Notes under the pieces: model-generated
What the model saw: only the letters and a program-made list of their open reading frames with translations
Databases searched by the model: none
Told to the model about the DNA's origin: nothing
Translations under genes and position numbers: made by a program
From: Consotaella salsifontis
Lineage (GTDB): Bacteria; Pseudomonadota; Alphaproteobacteria; Rhizobiales; Rhizobiaceae
Direction: 5' to 3'
Assembly (NCBI RefSeq): GCF_900167365.1
Contig: NZ_FUXL01000006.1
Coordinates: forward strand, 1-64,000
Length of the DNA stretch: 64,000 nt
Shown here: positions 16,690-26,492 of the stretch, piece by piece
Position numbering within the stretch: the first letter of the stretch is position 1
Layout: each line of letters begins with the position of its first letter

Positions 16690-19383
16690 TCACCTTGAGA
16701 CGAAGCAGCTCCCGCCTGCGGCCTTGAGCTGGCTGCACAGATTGGAAGCATCGCTCTGCGACGCGGCCGTAACCCTCACGCGATAATATGTACCGCGGCC
16801 CGCGATCTCAGCGGACTGGATGACGATGCCATGGCCGCTCAGAATATTCCCGTACTTCGACGAGAGATTCTGGAAGCTCTGACGAGCCGCTTCCTCACTG
16901 GGCTGAGAGGCGATCTGGACATAGTACCCACCCGACGCAGGCTGAGCTGTTGGGGCGGCCGGTTGCGAAGAGGCGATCGTCGCGGCTGCCGGATGGCTTG
17001 GTGGCTGCGGGGTCGCGCTCGCAACCTGGACACGGTCCAGAGGCTGCGTTCCTGGCCGCGCATGAGGTACGGGCACGGTGAGAGGTGCCGAGACGGTTGC
17101 CGGCACCGGCTCTGCGGCGGCCTCAGCCGGTGTGTCAGGCGCTGCACTGGCCACGTTCTCAGGCGCTGCATTCTCGGACACGGGCTCTTCGGACACGGGC
17201 TCTTCGGCAGGAAGCGCCGCCTCGCCTGACGCCGCCGCGGCTTGCGCCAAAGGTGCCGTGTCCTCGGCCGGCGGATTGATCGCAGGCGAAGGCATCACCG
17301 GCGCGGCGGTTTTAATCAGGCCGACTTCTCGCGCTTCCGGCGATTGAGCAAGGCTTGCCATCTGCTGTTGCGCAGCGGCGGGTCCTGGCTCATCCTGGGT
17401 ATCGCTTCCCGGTACGACGGAGCCATCCGCGCGCACGGACACGGTTCGTACACGGCGTGGCTGAAGAATCGGAACCGGAGAATCCTCGCCCGAACTGGCA
17501 TTCTCGGCGAGGCGTGCGTCCTCTTTCGAAGGAACGACGTCCTGCTCCATCATTCCCACGCCAGGAAGTGCATCAACCTGGTCTTCTTCCTCGGGAGCGA
17601 TGTCGACCGGTTCTTCCTCGCTGGCGATGAGCGTCTTCTGGACCCGCTCGGGCGGCGTAATCGTGCCGCGATCGGCGTCAACTCTTTCGTATACCGCCTT
17701 GTTTTGATTCGGGATCGACTGGCCGCCGGGATTTTCCGGCTTGATCTTCACCGGCTCCATGTCGGCTTTTACGAGAAGTGTCCCTCCGTCTCCGCCGCCA
17801 GACGACGATCCTGCGAACTGCCATGCGGCACCGCCAACGATCATCAGCGCCACGACGCTCGCTGCCACCAGCGCGCTCCTGCGATGAAGCATCAAGCGCT
17901 TCGGAGGAGCCTTGTGGGCCACATGATTGGCCGCATACCAGCTCGGCAGAGGCTGCTCCTCGAACGAATGCGCCGCCCCATTCGCATCTTCGGCAATCTG
18001 CAGCTTGGGCGACTCGGAGACATGGTCGTCAGCGGTCTCAGCATTCGGCTCTTCGTCGGCGCCGACTTCACCCTGCTCTGTCGTGGACAGGTTCGGGTGG
18101 CCGCGCAAAACGGCGAGCTGACTGGCGATCAACTCGTCGAAATCATCAAGCGGCAAAGGTGCAGGCTCCGGCTCGCGCCTGCTCGCCGCCTCGGGCGCGA
18201 AGCTGGGCGTGACGACGACGGAAGAATCGCGAGGCCGCAAGGGAGCACTCAGACTCTGGAGAGCCAGCTCAAGCTCCTCGTCGTCCGCAAAGCGTGGTTC
18301 GTCCGGAGTCTTCGGAGAAGACGTCACGGCGGCTTTCGCCCCAGCCGAGTTTGCAACAGGAGAAACGTCCGGCTTCGCAGCAACAGGCGCGGTTTCGACC
18401 TTGGGGCGCACCCAGCTTGAATAGGCAGAAGGCGATATCGGGTTGGCCACCCGCTCCTCACCTGCATTCCGGTTGATCTGCCCCGCGGCTGCACCGCCAC
18501 GTCCGCCGTCCAGCGAAGAGGTGGCCGCCGAGACGGAGGCGACCTGTTGCAACTCCGTCTCCAGATCCGCAAAGGCCCCTTCCAATTGAGCGTCGTCGAG
18601 ATCGAAATCGCGCAGATGGGCCTCAAGTTCGTCCGCGAGCTGCTGATCGAGCCCCTCGAATGCCAGCACCTCGGCTTCCGGCGCCGTGCGAGCTTTTTCG
18701 GGCAGCTCGTGGTCGGTGTCCGCGCCAATCTTGGAGAATATTTCACCGACAGACTGCTCGAACGAAGCAGCCCAAGCAGAGTCGTCAAAGTCACCACTCT
18801 TGTGCGGATCGATGGCGCGCTCGGCCTCAGCCGAAACCAGCGACTCGGATTCCGCCGCAAACATCTCCGGTTCCGGCTGCTCGTCCGCGGCAAGGATCTG
18901 AGCTTCGCCGTCTTGCGCTTCTTGCGAGAGCGCCGCGTCGAATTCAGACCAGTCCCCCTCGTCGCCAAGCCAGGAGTCGTCAAAACTGGAATCGTCGAGG
19001 TCGGACAGTTCCGCGGCTTCTGCGCTCGCGGTCACCTCCGATGCTGGAGACGAGGCGTCAGCACTGCGCTGTGCTTCGTCAGGGGCTATGCCGAAGGAGG
19101 CGTCCCCTCGTGCATCGGTAGGCTGGTAGCCCTCGTCGGCCGGAGCGAACGCCGTCCGATCGACGGGGTGATTCTCAGGCCGTGACGCGCGAAAGACGGC
19201 CGGTTCAGCGGCGTCTTCCATCTTTCTGGCGGACTGGCGCTCAGGCACGGAGGCGCGAGCTTCCGCCTGGGGCCAATGCCAAAGCGGTTGCTCGACCAGC
19301 TTGGCAAGCTCGGCGAAGGGATCATCATCGGCCGCATCGGCTTCAAAGGTGATTCCGCGCGCCAAGCCTTTCGTGTCCGCCAT
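16690..19383 (-). CDS. SPOR-domain protein with long acidic cytoplasmic region
   Basis: An 897-residue bitopic membrane protein. The first 500 residues or so are acidic, low-complexity and probably disordered and cytoplasmic. One transmembrane helix follows (ALVAASVVALMIVGGAAWQF), then a Pro/Ala-rich periplasmic linker. The C-terminal SPOR domain (starting GGYYVQIASQPSEEAARQSF, last 80 residues) should bind denuded septal glycan strands. I start at the ATG at 19383; a GTG one codon upstream is also possible. Its place between argS and nagZ is the usual one in Rhizobiales. A role at the division septum is inferred from the SPOR domain. Confidence 0.9.
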   Translation of the reverse strand: MADTKGLARGITFEADAADDDPFAELAKLVEQPLWHWPQAEARASVPERQSARKMEDAAEPAVFRASRPENHPVDRTAFAPADEGYQPTDARGDASFGIAPDEAQRSADASSPASEVTASAEAAELSDLDDSSFDDSWLGDEGDWSEFDAALSQEAQDGEAQILAADEQPEPEMFAAESESLVSAEAERAIDPHKSGDFDDSAWAASFEQSVGEIFSKIGADTDHELPEKARTAPEAEVLAFEGLDQQLADELEAHLRDFDLDDAQLEGAFADLETELQQVASVSAATSSLDGGRGGAAAGQINRNAGEERVANPISPSAYSSWVRPKVETAPVAAKPDVSPVANSAGAKAAVTSSPKTPDEPRFADDEELELALQSLSAPLRPRDSSVVVTPSFAPEAASRREPEPAPLPLDDFDELIASQLAVLRGHPNLSTTEQGEVGADEEPNAETADDHVSESPKLQIAEDANGAAHSFEEQPLPSWYAANHVAHKAPPKRLMLHRRSALVAASVVALMIVGGAAWQFAGSSSGGGDGGTLLVKADMEPVKIKPENPGGQSIPNQNKAVYERVDADRGTITPPERVQKTLIASEEEPVDIAPEEEDQVDALPGVGMMEQDVVPSKEDARLAENASSGEDSPVPILQPRRVRTVSVRADGSVVPGSDTQDEPGPAAAQQQMASLAQSPEAREVGLIKTAAPVMPSPAINPPAEDTAPLAQAAAASGEAALPAEEPVSEEPVSENAAPENVASAAPDTPAEAAAEPVPATVSAPLTVPVPHARPGTQPLDRVQVASATPQPPSHPAAATIASSQPAAPTAQPASGGYYVQIASQPSEEAARQSFQNLSSKYGNILSGHGIVIQSAEIAGRGTYYRVRVTAASQSDASNLCSQLKAAGGSCFVSR

Positions 19384-19470
19384 CACCGTGCCCCCTGTAT
19401 GCCTGTCAACCGTTGGAAAAAGCCAAGGATGTCATGGCCCTAGAAGATGAAATTGTCGAAAGGATGGTCC

Positions 19471-21222
19471 TCACCGCATTTCTTCTGGCGCTTCGGCACC
19501 CACAAGTCTCAAGCCTGAAGCCAAAACTGATGCGACGGACAAGACCAATGCCAGTCTCGCCTCCGTCAGTTTTGGATCATCAACCTTAACGAAGCGTAAG
19601 TCGGGCAAATCCTTACCGCGGTTATACTGCGCGTGGAACATTGAGGCGAGATCATAAAGGTAGAACGGAAGCCTATGCGGCTCCTTGGCCTGGGCAGCGC
19701 TCTGAATCACACGCGGGAACTCGGCGAGCTTCTGGATGAGGCCCACCTCGCCCTCATCTGTGAGGCCGGCCAATGCCTCCTCTGTCAGCGCGGCCGCTTC
19801 TGGCGGCGAGATACCCTCGGCAGCCGCCTGGCGCACCACCGAGTGGGCGCGGGCGTGGGCATACTGGACATAGAAGACCGGATTGTCTTTCGACTGCTCC
19901 GTCACTTTCTGGAAATCGAAGTCCAGCGGCGCATCGCTCTTCCGGAACAGCATCATGAAGCGAACGGGATCGCGCCCGACCTCTTCCACGACTTCGGCCA
20001 GGGTCACGAAATCGCCCGAGCGCTTCGACATGCGCACGGGCTCGCCGTTGCGGAAGAGCTTGACCAGCTGACACAGAACCACGTCCAGCTCCGCCTTGCC
20101 GCCCGACACGGCGCGCGCGACGGCCTCCAGCCGCTTCACGTAGCCGCCGTGGTCTGCGCCGAGCACATAAACCATCTCGTCGAAGCCGCGATCAAACTTG
20201 TCCTTGAAGTACGCGACATCGGCGGCGAAGTAGGTGTAGCTACCGTCCGACTTGATCAGCGGCCGGTCCATATCGTCGCCAACCTCGGTCGACCGGAACA
20301 GGGTTTGCTCGCGATCCTCCCAGTCTTCCGGCAGCTGGCCCTTGGGCGGCGGCAGGGTCCCGGTGTAGATGAAGCCCTTCTCCCGAAGATCCTCGACCGC
20401 CTCGGCGATCCGCCCAGGCTCCCCCGCATGAAGGGTGCGCTCCGAGAAGAAGACGTCGTGACGGATGCCGAGAGCCTTCAAATCATCGCGGATCATCATC
20501 ATCATGGCGTCGATGGCGAAGTCCTTCACGATCGGAAGCCATTCGGCCTCGTCCATCCCCTCCAGCCTGTCGCCATACTTGATGGCGAGCGCGGCACCGA
20601 CGCTCTTCAGGTAATCGCCGGGATAGAGGCCGGCGGGTATCTCGCCGATCGACCGGCCGAGCGCCTCGCGATAGCGCAGGAAGGCGGAGTGGGCGAGCAC
20701 GTTGATCTGCGCGCCCGCGTCGTTGACGTAATATTCCTTGGTCACCTCATTGCCGGCAAAGGCCATGAGGTTGGCGATGGCATCCCCGACGACGGCGCCC
20801 CGGCAGTGCCCCACATGCATCGGTCCCGTGGGATTGGCGGAAACGTATTCGACGTTGATCTTGCGACCCGTCGCCTGGCCACGTCCGTAATCTGCACCCG
20901 CCACCAGCAGAGACTTGAGATGGGCGGTCCAGAACGTCTGCTTCAGCCGCATGTTGATGAAGCCTGGACCCGCGATCTCGACGGATTCGACGTCCGAATC
21001 GGCCGAAAGATGTCCAGAAATGATCACGGCCAGCTCGCGCGGGCGCAACTTGAGGGGCTTTGCCAACACCATCGCCGCATTGGTCGCAAGGTCCCCGTGG
21101 GCGGGATCGCGCGGCGGCTCGACCGTCACCTTCTCGAGATCGACAGGCCCTTCGTTGCGTCCACGGACGATGGCCTCGACCACATTCCTGATGCGGGTCT
21201 CGAAGTCTTTGAAGATATTCAT
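19471..21222 (-). CDS. argS: Arginine--tRNA ligase
   Basis: A class I aminoacyl-tRNA synthetase of 583 residues. It shows the HIGH-type motif [19 protein letters not shown] near residue 120, the KMSKS-type motif [10 protein letters not shown] near residue 400, and the C-terminal helical anticodon-binding domain. The ATG at 21222 ([15 protein letters not shown]) is preferred; the 17 upstream in-frame residues lie in the dgt-argS gap. It is 87 bp upstream of the SPOR gene. Confidence 0.97.
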   Translation of the reverse strand: MNIFKDFETRIRNVVEAIVRGRNEGPVDLEKVTVEPPRDPAHGDLATNAAMVLAKPLKLRPRELAVIISGHLSADSDVESVEIAGPGFINMRLKQTFWTAHLKSLLVAGADYGRGQATGRKINVEYVSANPTGPMHVGHCRGAVVGDAIANLMAFAGNEVTKEYYVNDAGAQINVLAHSAFLRYREALGRSIGEIPAGLYPGDYLKSVGAALAIKYGDRLEGMDEAEWLPIVKDFAIDAMMMMIRDDLKALGIRHDVFFSERTLHAGEPGRIAEAVEDLREKGFIYTGTLPPPKGQLPEDWEDREQTLFRSTEVGDDMDRPLIKSDGSYTYFAADVAYFKDKFDRGFDEMVYVLGADHGGYVKRLEAVARAVSGGKAELDVVLCQLVKLFRNGEPVRMSKRSGDFVTLAEVVEEVGRDPVRFMMLFRKSDAPLDFDFQKVTEQSKDNPVFYVQYAHARAHSVVRQAAAEGISPPEAAALTEEALAGLTDEGEVGLIQKLAEFPRVIQSAAQAKEPHRLPFYLYDLASMFHAQYNRGKDLPDLRFVKVDDPKLTEARLALVLSVASVLASGLRLVGAEAPEEMR

Positions 21223-21323
21223 GATCGGGTTCCGAAAGTTGGTCGGACGTGCTGTCGGCGCATGATGGCGCATCGCGCGATTCGACGAAGGATCGCGAAA
21301 GCTATTCGACGGTCGCGCGGCGC

Positions 21324-22541
21324 CTATCGCATATCTGGTGTGTGGTCAAACAAACGACGGTGTTCGGCGAGCGCATAGGTGTCCGTCATTCCGGCGAGAT
21401 AGTCGGCCACGCGTCGTGCCAGCCGCGCCGGTCCGAGCGTCGTGCCCATGCCGCACCACTCCGCCGGCATTTCCTCGGGCGCGGCCAGATACCGGTCGAA
21501 AAGATCGGAAACGACGGCTTCCGCCTGCCGCATGACTCGCATCACGGTTTCATGGCGATAGACGTGCTCGAAGAGAAAAACGCGGGTCTGGCGCTGCGCC
21601 GCCTCCATCTCGGGCGAAAAGTGGAGCAGCGTCTGTCCGGCCCGACGCACGTCATCGGCACTCGCGGGGGTGAGGCGCGACAATTCGGCCGAGGTCGTGG
21701 CGATGACGTCCTCCACCATGCGGGTGATATGGCGGCGCATGATCTCGTTGATCAGCCGCGGCCGTTCCAACCCGGGGTAGCGAGCCTCAACCTCGGCCAA
21801 AATCGAGCCCGCCAGCGTCAGGCTACGCATGTCCTCGATATCGAAGAGGCCGGCGCGCAGGCCGTCGTCGAGGTCGTGCGTGTTATAGGCGATGTCGTCC
21901 GAGATCGCGGCCGCCTGCGCCTCCAGACTGGCGAAGCTCGAAAGGTCGAGGGGAAACACCGCGTCAAAGTCGAGGATCGGGCGTGTCGGCTCGGGCGCGC
22001 CCGCCTGACGATGCGGGCCGAGCATCGGACCATTGTGCTTGACCAGGCCCTCCAGCGTTTCCCAGCTGAGATTGAGGCCGTCGAATTCGGCGTAGCGCCG
22101 CTCCAGCGCCGTGACGATGCGCAGAGACTGGGCATTGTGATCGAAGCCGCCGAAGTCCGCCATCTTGGCTTCCAAGACGCGCTCGCCCGCATGGCCGAAA
22201 GGCGTATGGCCGAAATCATGCACCAGGGCGACCGCTTCCGTCAGATCCTCGTCCAGGCGGAAGGCTCTCGCGAAGGCGCGCGCGATCTGGGAAACCTCGA
22301 TCGTATGGGTGAGACGCGTGCGGAAGTGGTCGCCCTCATAGGCGACGAAAACCTGCGTCTTGTGCTTGAGGCGCCGGAACGCGGCCGAATGGACGATGCG
22401 ATCCCTGTCTCGCTGATAGGGCGTACGCGTCGGGCTGGAAGTCTCGGCATGGACGCGCCCGCGAGAGTTTTCCGCCCGCACCGCCCACGGCGCCCTTTCG
22501 CCGGTGCCCATGCCGATCCCATTCATCCGACTCTCACTCAT
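21324..22541 (-). CDS. dgt: Deoxyguanosinetriphosphate triphosphohydrolase-like protein (HD domain)
   Basis: A 405-residue HD-superfamily phosphohydrolase that removes triphosphate from dNTPs. The start region [20 protein letters not shown], the metal-binding [15 protein letters not shown] and the HD pair in [16 protein letters not shown] are all intact, consistent with activity. A GAGGAAGG ribosome-binding site fits the ATG at 22541. It is divergent from erpA across about 110 bp and upstream of argS, an order shared with other Rhizobiales. Confidence 0.92.
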   Translation of the reverse strand: MSESRMNGIGMGTGERAPWAVRAENSRGRVHAETSSPTRTPYQRDRDRIVHSAAFRRLKHKTQVFVAYEGDHFRTRLTHTIEVSQIARAFARAFRLDEDLTEAVALVHDFGHTPFGHAGERVLEAKMADFGGFDHNAQSLRIVTALERRYAEFDGLNLSWETLEGLVKHNGPMLGPHRQAGAPEPTRPILDFDAVFPLDLSSFASLEAQAAAISDDIAYNTHDLDDGLRAGLFDIEDMRSLTLAGSILAEVEARYPGLERPRLINEIMRRHITRMVEDVIATTSAELSRLTPASADDVRRAGQTLLHFSPEMEAAQRQTRVFLFEHVYRHETVMRVMRQAEAVVSDLFDRYLAAPEEMPAEWCGMGTTLGPARLARRVADYLAGMTDTYALAEHRRLFDHTPDMR

Positions 22542-22649
22542 CGGCCGTTGCCTTCCTCGGATTGACCCACCCGTTGCCGCTTCATACTTATGAGACAGTC
22601 AAACGCCAGGGAGCCGGGCGATAATTCCGATCCGCCCGCCAAACGAGAT

Positions 22650-22997
22650 ATGAGCGAAACCGCAGCGCCCGCCAAGCCGATCGTACTTTCCAAGGCCGCC
22701 GCGAAGCGAATCACCGCTATCGCCACCAAGCGCGGTGCGCCCACCGCCCTTCGTGTTTCCGTCGAAGGCGGGGGATGTTCCGGCTTCTCCTACAAGTTCG
22801 AGTTGACCGCCGACAGCGCGCCGGACGATCTGGTCGTGGAGGCAGACGGCGCGAAGGTGCTGGTCGACCCGGTTTCCTTGGACTTCATGCGCGGCTCGGT
22901 GATCGACTTCGTCGACGATCTCATGGGGCAAGCCTTCCAGGTGCAAAACCCCAACGCCACCTCGTCATGCGGATGCGGAACGAGCTTTTCCATCTAG
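22650..22997 (+). CDS. erpA: Iron-sulfur cluster insertion protein ErpA (HesB/IscA family)
   Basis: An A-type carrier of 115 residues that hands Fe-S clusters to apoproteins. The three conserved cysteines are present: GGGCSGFSYKF in the middle and SSCGCGTSF at the C-terminus. The ATG at 22650 (MSETAAPAKPIVLS) is favoured, since the 20 upstream in-frame residues are not family-like. It reads right, 60 bp before xth. Confidence 0.92.
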   Translation: MSETAAPAKPIVLSKAAAKRITAIATKRGAPTALRVSVEGGGCSGFSYKFELTADSAPDDLVVEADGAKVLVDPVSLDFMRGSVIDFVDDLMGQAFQVQNPNATSSCGCGTSFSI

Positions 22998-23057
22998 TGT
23001 CATTCGCCGCCGCATTCGGCGCCCTGCCCGCTCGTCTCTCAAGGATATTCGTCCGCG

Positions 23058-23837
23058 ATGCTGATCGCCACATGGAACATCAACGGCGTCAAGGCGCGGC
23101 TCGACAATCTCATCAACTGGTTGGAACAGCACTCGCCAGACATTCTCTGCCTTCAGGAGATCAAGTCGGTGGACGAGGCCTTTCCACGCGCGCCCATTGA
23201 GGCGCTCGGCTATCACGTGGAAACGCACGGCCAAAAGGGCTTCAACGGCGTCGCTTTGCTCTCCAAGAGCGCGCCGATTTCGCTTGTGCGCGGGCTCGAC
23301 GGCGAGGAGAGCGACGAGCAGGCGCGATACATCGAGGGCCTCTGGCAGGACGGCGCAAGGGCGCTGCGGGTTGCCTCCATCTACCTGCCCAACGGCAACC
23401 CGGTCGGAACGGAAAAGTTCGACTATAAGCTGCGCTGGATGGCGCGCCTGGAAAAGCGGGCGAAACAGCTCCTCGCCGACGAGGGCGACGTGGTGCTGGC
23501 CGGCGACTACAACGTCATTCCCGAGCCGATCGACGCCAAGCGCCCGGATGCCTGGCTTGGGGATGCCCTGTTTCAGCCCGAAAGCCGCACCGCTTGGCGC
23601 CGTCTCGTCAACCTCGGATATACGGATGCGGTGCGCGCGGCCACGGATGCCGCAGAAACCTTCACGTTCTGGGATTATCAGGCGGGCGCCTGGCAGAAGA
23701 ACAACGGCATCCGCATCGACCACATGCTGTTGTCGCCCGAGGCCGCATCACGCCTTACCGGCGTCGGCATCGACAAGGACGTGCGCTCCTGGGAGAAGCC
23801 GTCTGATCACGTGCCGGTACTAATCCAGATCGGTTAG
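23058..23837 (+). CDS. xth: Exodeoxyribonuclease III
   Basis: An AP endonuclease and 3'-5' exonuclease of base-excision repair, 259 residues. The metallo-phosphoesterase active-site blocks are complete: MLIATWNINGVKARL at the start, CLQEIKSVDEAFP (metal-binding Glu), LAGDYNVIPEPIDAK, and the C-terminal GIRIDHMLLSP and SDHVPVLIQI. An AAGGA ribosome-binding site precedes the ATG. It is convergent with exoR, as in rhizobia. Confidence 0.95.
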   Translation: MLIATWNINGVKARLDNLINWLEQHSPDILCLQEIKSVDEAFPRAPIEALGYHVETHGQKGFNGVALLSKSAPISLVRGLDGEESDEQARYIEGLWQDGARALRVASIYLPNGNPVGTEKFDYKLRWMARLEKRAKQLLADEGDVVLAGDYNVIPEPIDAKRPDAWLGDALFQPESRTAWRRLVNLGYTDAVRAATDAAETFTFWDYQAGAWQKNNGIRIDHMLLSPEAASRLTGVGIDKDVRSWEKPSDHVPVLIQIG

Positions 23838-23978
23838 AGCTTGGCACTGAAAAGGTGCCGGTGTTTTCGGAAAACCTCCTGCTCAATCAGAGTTCTAGGG
23901 AGAAATCCCGATTCTGATTCTTCGCATTTCGCTTTAAAGCGCGGCACGGTGAAAACTCCGCGTAAAGTCTTCAAATTC

Positions 23979-24818
23979 TCAGTTTTTCCGGGCGGCTTCC
24001 GTGGTCGCGATGGAGGCGAGCGCGGTCCGGCGGTCGGTCTCGTCGGCCAGCGCGAAAGCTTCTTCCTGAAGGGGCCTGATCCACTCCTGATCGGCCGGCT
24101 GGGCCTTGGCAAGAGCCGAGGTGAGAAGGCTGAGCCCCTTAGCCGGCTGCGGATGAAGTGAAATCATCTCGCCATTGAAAAGTAGATAGCCGAGAAGGGC
24201 CTGAGCTCCGACATGCCCCTTCTCGCCTGCGAGCTTCAGCCACCGGGCGGCTTGGCGAGGATCCGCCTTGCCGCCTTCGCCGTAGAGCAGCATCCGGCCA
24301 AGCTGAAACTGGGCCTCGCAATCTCCGAAGAAGCTGGCGGCATGAAAATAGAGCTGCCGGGCCTGGGGCAGATCTATCTTGACAGGGCTGTGGGGAATGC
24401 CGCGACGAAGGTATCCGGCAAGCGACACGATGGAGCTTGCGACGTAGGCCGCGTTCGGAGAGGTGGAGGTATCGTCCTCCTGATCCCTCACGATATCTTC
24501 AAAGATCTTGAAGGCCTCGTAGTCGTCCTCGGTGATGCCGTCGCCATCCGCGTACATGCGGCCAAGCTTCCAGCGGGCGCCAGGGTGCCCCTTGTCGGCG
24601 GCAAAGCGCAGCGCCTGAGCGGCGGCGGCCTTCTCACCTCTTTGATAGGCTTTGAAGCCTTGAGTGAAGAGTTCGAACGGCCCCGCTTCCTTTGCGGTGA
24701 CAGAACTGGGATCAAGCGCCTGGAGGGTCGTCGCCGGGAATGTGGCGGCGACGGACGTGAAAACAGCCAAACGCAAGAGCTTGGCCGCAAGCGTCATGCA
24801 TGATGATGATGATGCCAT
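23979..24818 (-). CDS. exoR: ExoR-like periplasmic Sel1-repeat protein
   Basis: A secreted Sel1-repeat protein. In Sinorhizobium and Agrobacterium, ExoR sits in the periplasm, binds the sensor kinase ExoS and holds down the ExoS-ChvI response controlling exopolysaccharide and motility. I see an N-terminal signal (hydrophobic LAVFTSVAATFPATTLQA, likely cut after LQA). Sel1-type repeats follow, for example GHPGARWKLGRMYADGDGI, AQFQLGRMLLYGEGG and GHVGAQALLGYLLFNGE. I chose the ATG at 24818 (279 residues) because GGAG lies 7 bases upstream and the signal peptide is then of normal length; an ATG at 24896 with GAGGGGG is an alternative. The neighbour xth supports the identification. Confidence 0.82.
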   Translation of the reverse strand: MASSSSCMTLAAKLLRLAVFTSVAATFPATTLQALDPSSVTAKEAGPFELFTQGFKAYQRGEKAAAAQALRFAADKGHPGARWKLGRMYADGDGITEDDYEAFKIFEDIVRDQEDDTSTSPNAAYVASSIVSLAGYLRRGIPHSPVKIDLPQARQLYFHAASFFGDCEAQFQLGRMLLYGEGGKADPRQAARWLKLAGEKGHVGAQALLGYLLFNGEMISLHPQPAKGLSLLTSALAKAQPADQEWIRPLQEEAFALADETDRRTALASIATTEAARKN

Positions 24819-25308
24819 GCCATTCTCCAGCGGCAGAGCGTAGCCCTGCCTTGCCGGCGCGCCGAAGCGTGCAGGCTTGAACGAAATTGTTTTCATTACC
24901 CCCTCACGCCCCTCGGGTCGTGCATGCACAGTGAACCGAGGCCCACGTTGGTCGCACGACCCTGACGTCGCCTGTCTTTGTGGCGGCAGCACGGCGCGGT
25001 TCCAATGTCGGAAGTATAATAGATGCAGGATCGCCGCACTGTTGCACGGAAAGCACAACTCGGAATCGCTGATTGAGAAGACTCTTGAAGGAGCCGTTCG
25101 GCGCTCCCGTGCTTCGCCTGCAGTGCCACGGCTCGGCATCCTCTTCGATCGCGCGCCTCCTGCCAACGTCCTGCCATGTCCCATGTTTTGGGACTTTTCG
25201 GCCAACTCGGAAGAAGGCAAGGAAAGGCGGTTGATGGACCGTGGCGAAATGGCTACAAGGCGACGATCATCCGAACGAGGGCCCGCAACTGTGGGGCCGT
25301 CATGGTTC
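24819..25308. other. Region between exoR and tRNA-Lys, no gene seen
   Basis: About 490 bp without a convincing gene. The end next to exoR contains its leader and possible alternative start at 24896. A perfect TATAAT lies at 25015-25020 on the + strand, but no -35 is seen at the right distance. An open + frame here runs straight through the tRNA and is not credible. The promoter of tRNA-Lys should lie just before 25309. Confidence 0.5.
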
Positions 25309-25384
25309 GAGCGCGTAGCTCAGTTGGTAGAGCAACTGACTTTTAATCAGTAGGTCCAGGGTTCGAGCCCCTGCGCGCTCACCA
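25309..25384 (+). tRNA. tRNA-Lys (anticodon TTT)
   Basis: A complete 76-base cloverleaf with encoded CCA. The acceptor stem is GAGCGCG / CGCGCTC, the D arm GCTC...GAGC, the anticodon stem ACTGA / TCAGT with loop CTTTTAA (anticodon TTT), and the T arm CAGGG TTCGAGC CCCTG. Its 3' part, from base 32 of the loop through the CCA, is the attachment site of the adjacent integrated element; the gene remains intact. Confidence 0.97.
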
Positions 25385-25387
25385 AAA
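25340..25387 (+). repeat. attL: 48-bp direct repeat within tRNA-Lys
   Basis: Identical over 48 bases to 35830-35877. It starts at the first base of the anticodon loop of tRNA-Lys and ends four bases into the A run that begins with the CCA's last base. This is the usual crossover segment of P4-like integrases. Confidence 0.93.
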
Positions 25388-25421
25388 ACACCTTGTAAAT
25401 CAAGAGGTTACGGCCCGACTT

Positions 25422-25468
25422 CTACTGATATTTTTGATCAGAAGCCGCTCGGGTTCCGAGGGGGTTCC
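25422..25468 (+). repeat. Left copy of subterminal repeat, putative integrase/Xis arm site
   Basis: Begins ctactga (25422-25428) and ends with the 18-mer gggttccgagggggttcc (25451-25468). The same two blocks recur in the same orientation and nearly the same spacing (29 against 30 bases) at 35661-35708. Both copies lie just inside the ends of the element, where arm-type binding sites of tyrosine recombinases are expected. The 18-mer itself contains two GGTTCC blocks. Confidence 0.6.
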
Positions 25469-25634
25469 GCTACCGTGACGCATTTAGGCGACGGCGTTTT
25501 CCGGCGACACTCGGCAAATTTACGTGACATGGAATGCCCCGTGGCTTCTGTGTTCGTATAGCCCGCTCATGGAATGGCGATGACGAATCGAGTAGCAATC
25601 GTGCAGTGACGTCTTCTAGTTTGAGGTGTGATGG

Positions 25635-26492
25635 ATGACCGTTTGCGTCGCAATCGCAGTGAATGACTGTCTAGTTTTTGCAGCTGACTCAGCCTCATCG
25701 TTGGTGTCCACTGACCAATCAACGGGCGCTAGCACGATAATGAACGTTTACGCGCACGGAGACAAAGTTTTCAACCTTCACAAGAAGCTGCCGATATCTG
25801 CGATGACATGCGGCATGGGCAATATCGGTGCCGAATCCATTGGCACCATCGCCAAGGATTTGCGCAGACGCTTGTGCGGCGACAGGCCTGAGTGGCGTAT
25901 CGATCCAGCGAACTATACTATTGAAGAAGTCGCCGCGAAGGCGCGACAGGTGATATTCGAGGAACGTTACGCGAGCTTAGCGCCAGCACCACCCGCACCG
26001 CACTCGCTAGAGTTCTGGGTGGGCGGCTATGGCTCCACCATTTCTGATGGTCATCAGGTCTGGAAGGTCCGGATCGAAAATGGCGTGTGTCCCCCTCCTG
26101 AGTTGCACGTCGACTTCGGGGGGACTGGACTACTCGTAGGCGGTCAACCAGCGCCGGTTATGCGACTGGTCCTCGGCATCGATCCTGCGGCGCCGCAGGT
26201 TCTGCAAAAGGCTGGCATGGCATCACCTGACGCGAACTCGGTGGCAAACTGTCTTCGCAACGGATTGGAGGCTCAATTAGTTATGCCGACAATGCCCGTT
26301 CGCGACGCAATTGAGCTCGCAGATTATTTGGTCGACGTGACCAAGCGCTTCTTCCGATTCCTGCCGGGTGCCGATATCGTCGGAGGAGACACAGACATCG
26401 CCGTCGTAACGAAGTATGAAGGGTTCAAGTGGATTCGTAGGAAGCATTTCTACCCTTCCAATCTCAACCCCCTGGAGACTGGTCATGCCTGA
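25635..26492 (+). CDS. Proteasome-fold Ntn-hydrolase-like protein (cargo of the element)
   Basis: A 285-residue protein whose N-terminus resembles 20S proteasome beta subunits and HslV: MTVCVAIAVNDCLVFAADSA. Removal of Met1 would expose Thr2 as the nucleophile; Asp18 falls exactly where the family has Asp17 in mature numbering. Lys44 in GDKVFNLHKKLPIS matches the family's Lys33 with about ten extra residues before it. GMGNIGAES follows where the family has its glycine-rich oxyanion loop, and FGGTGLLVGG is a later glycine motif. It is longer than HslV (about 175 residues) and has no ATPase partner beside it. GAGGTG precedes the ATG. Counted G+C at 25681-25800 is 61 of 120, clearly below neighbouring chromosome. 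Function is unknown; a protease or amidase acting in phage defence or interference is inferred only from location. Confidence 0.8.
   Translation: MTVCVAIAVNDCLVFAADSASSLVSTDQSTGASTIMNVYAHGDKVFNLHKKLPISAMTCGMGNIGAESIGTIAKDLRRRLCGDRPEWRIDPANYTIEEVAAKARQVIFEERYASLAPAPPAPHSLEFWVGGYGSTISDGHQVWKVRIENGVCPPPELHVDFGGTGLLVGGQPAPVMRLVLGIDPAAPQVLQKAGMASPDANSVANCLRNGLEAQLVMPTMPVRDAIELADYLVDVTKRFFRFLPGADIVGGDTDIAVVTKYEGFKWIRRKHFYPSNLNPLETGHA

Noticed and set aside
24877-25353. 158-codon + strand frame between exoR and tRNA-Lys
   Set aside because: It reads into the tRNA gene and has no protein features.
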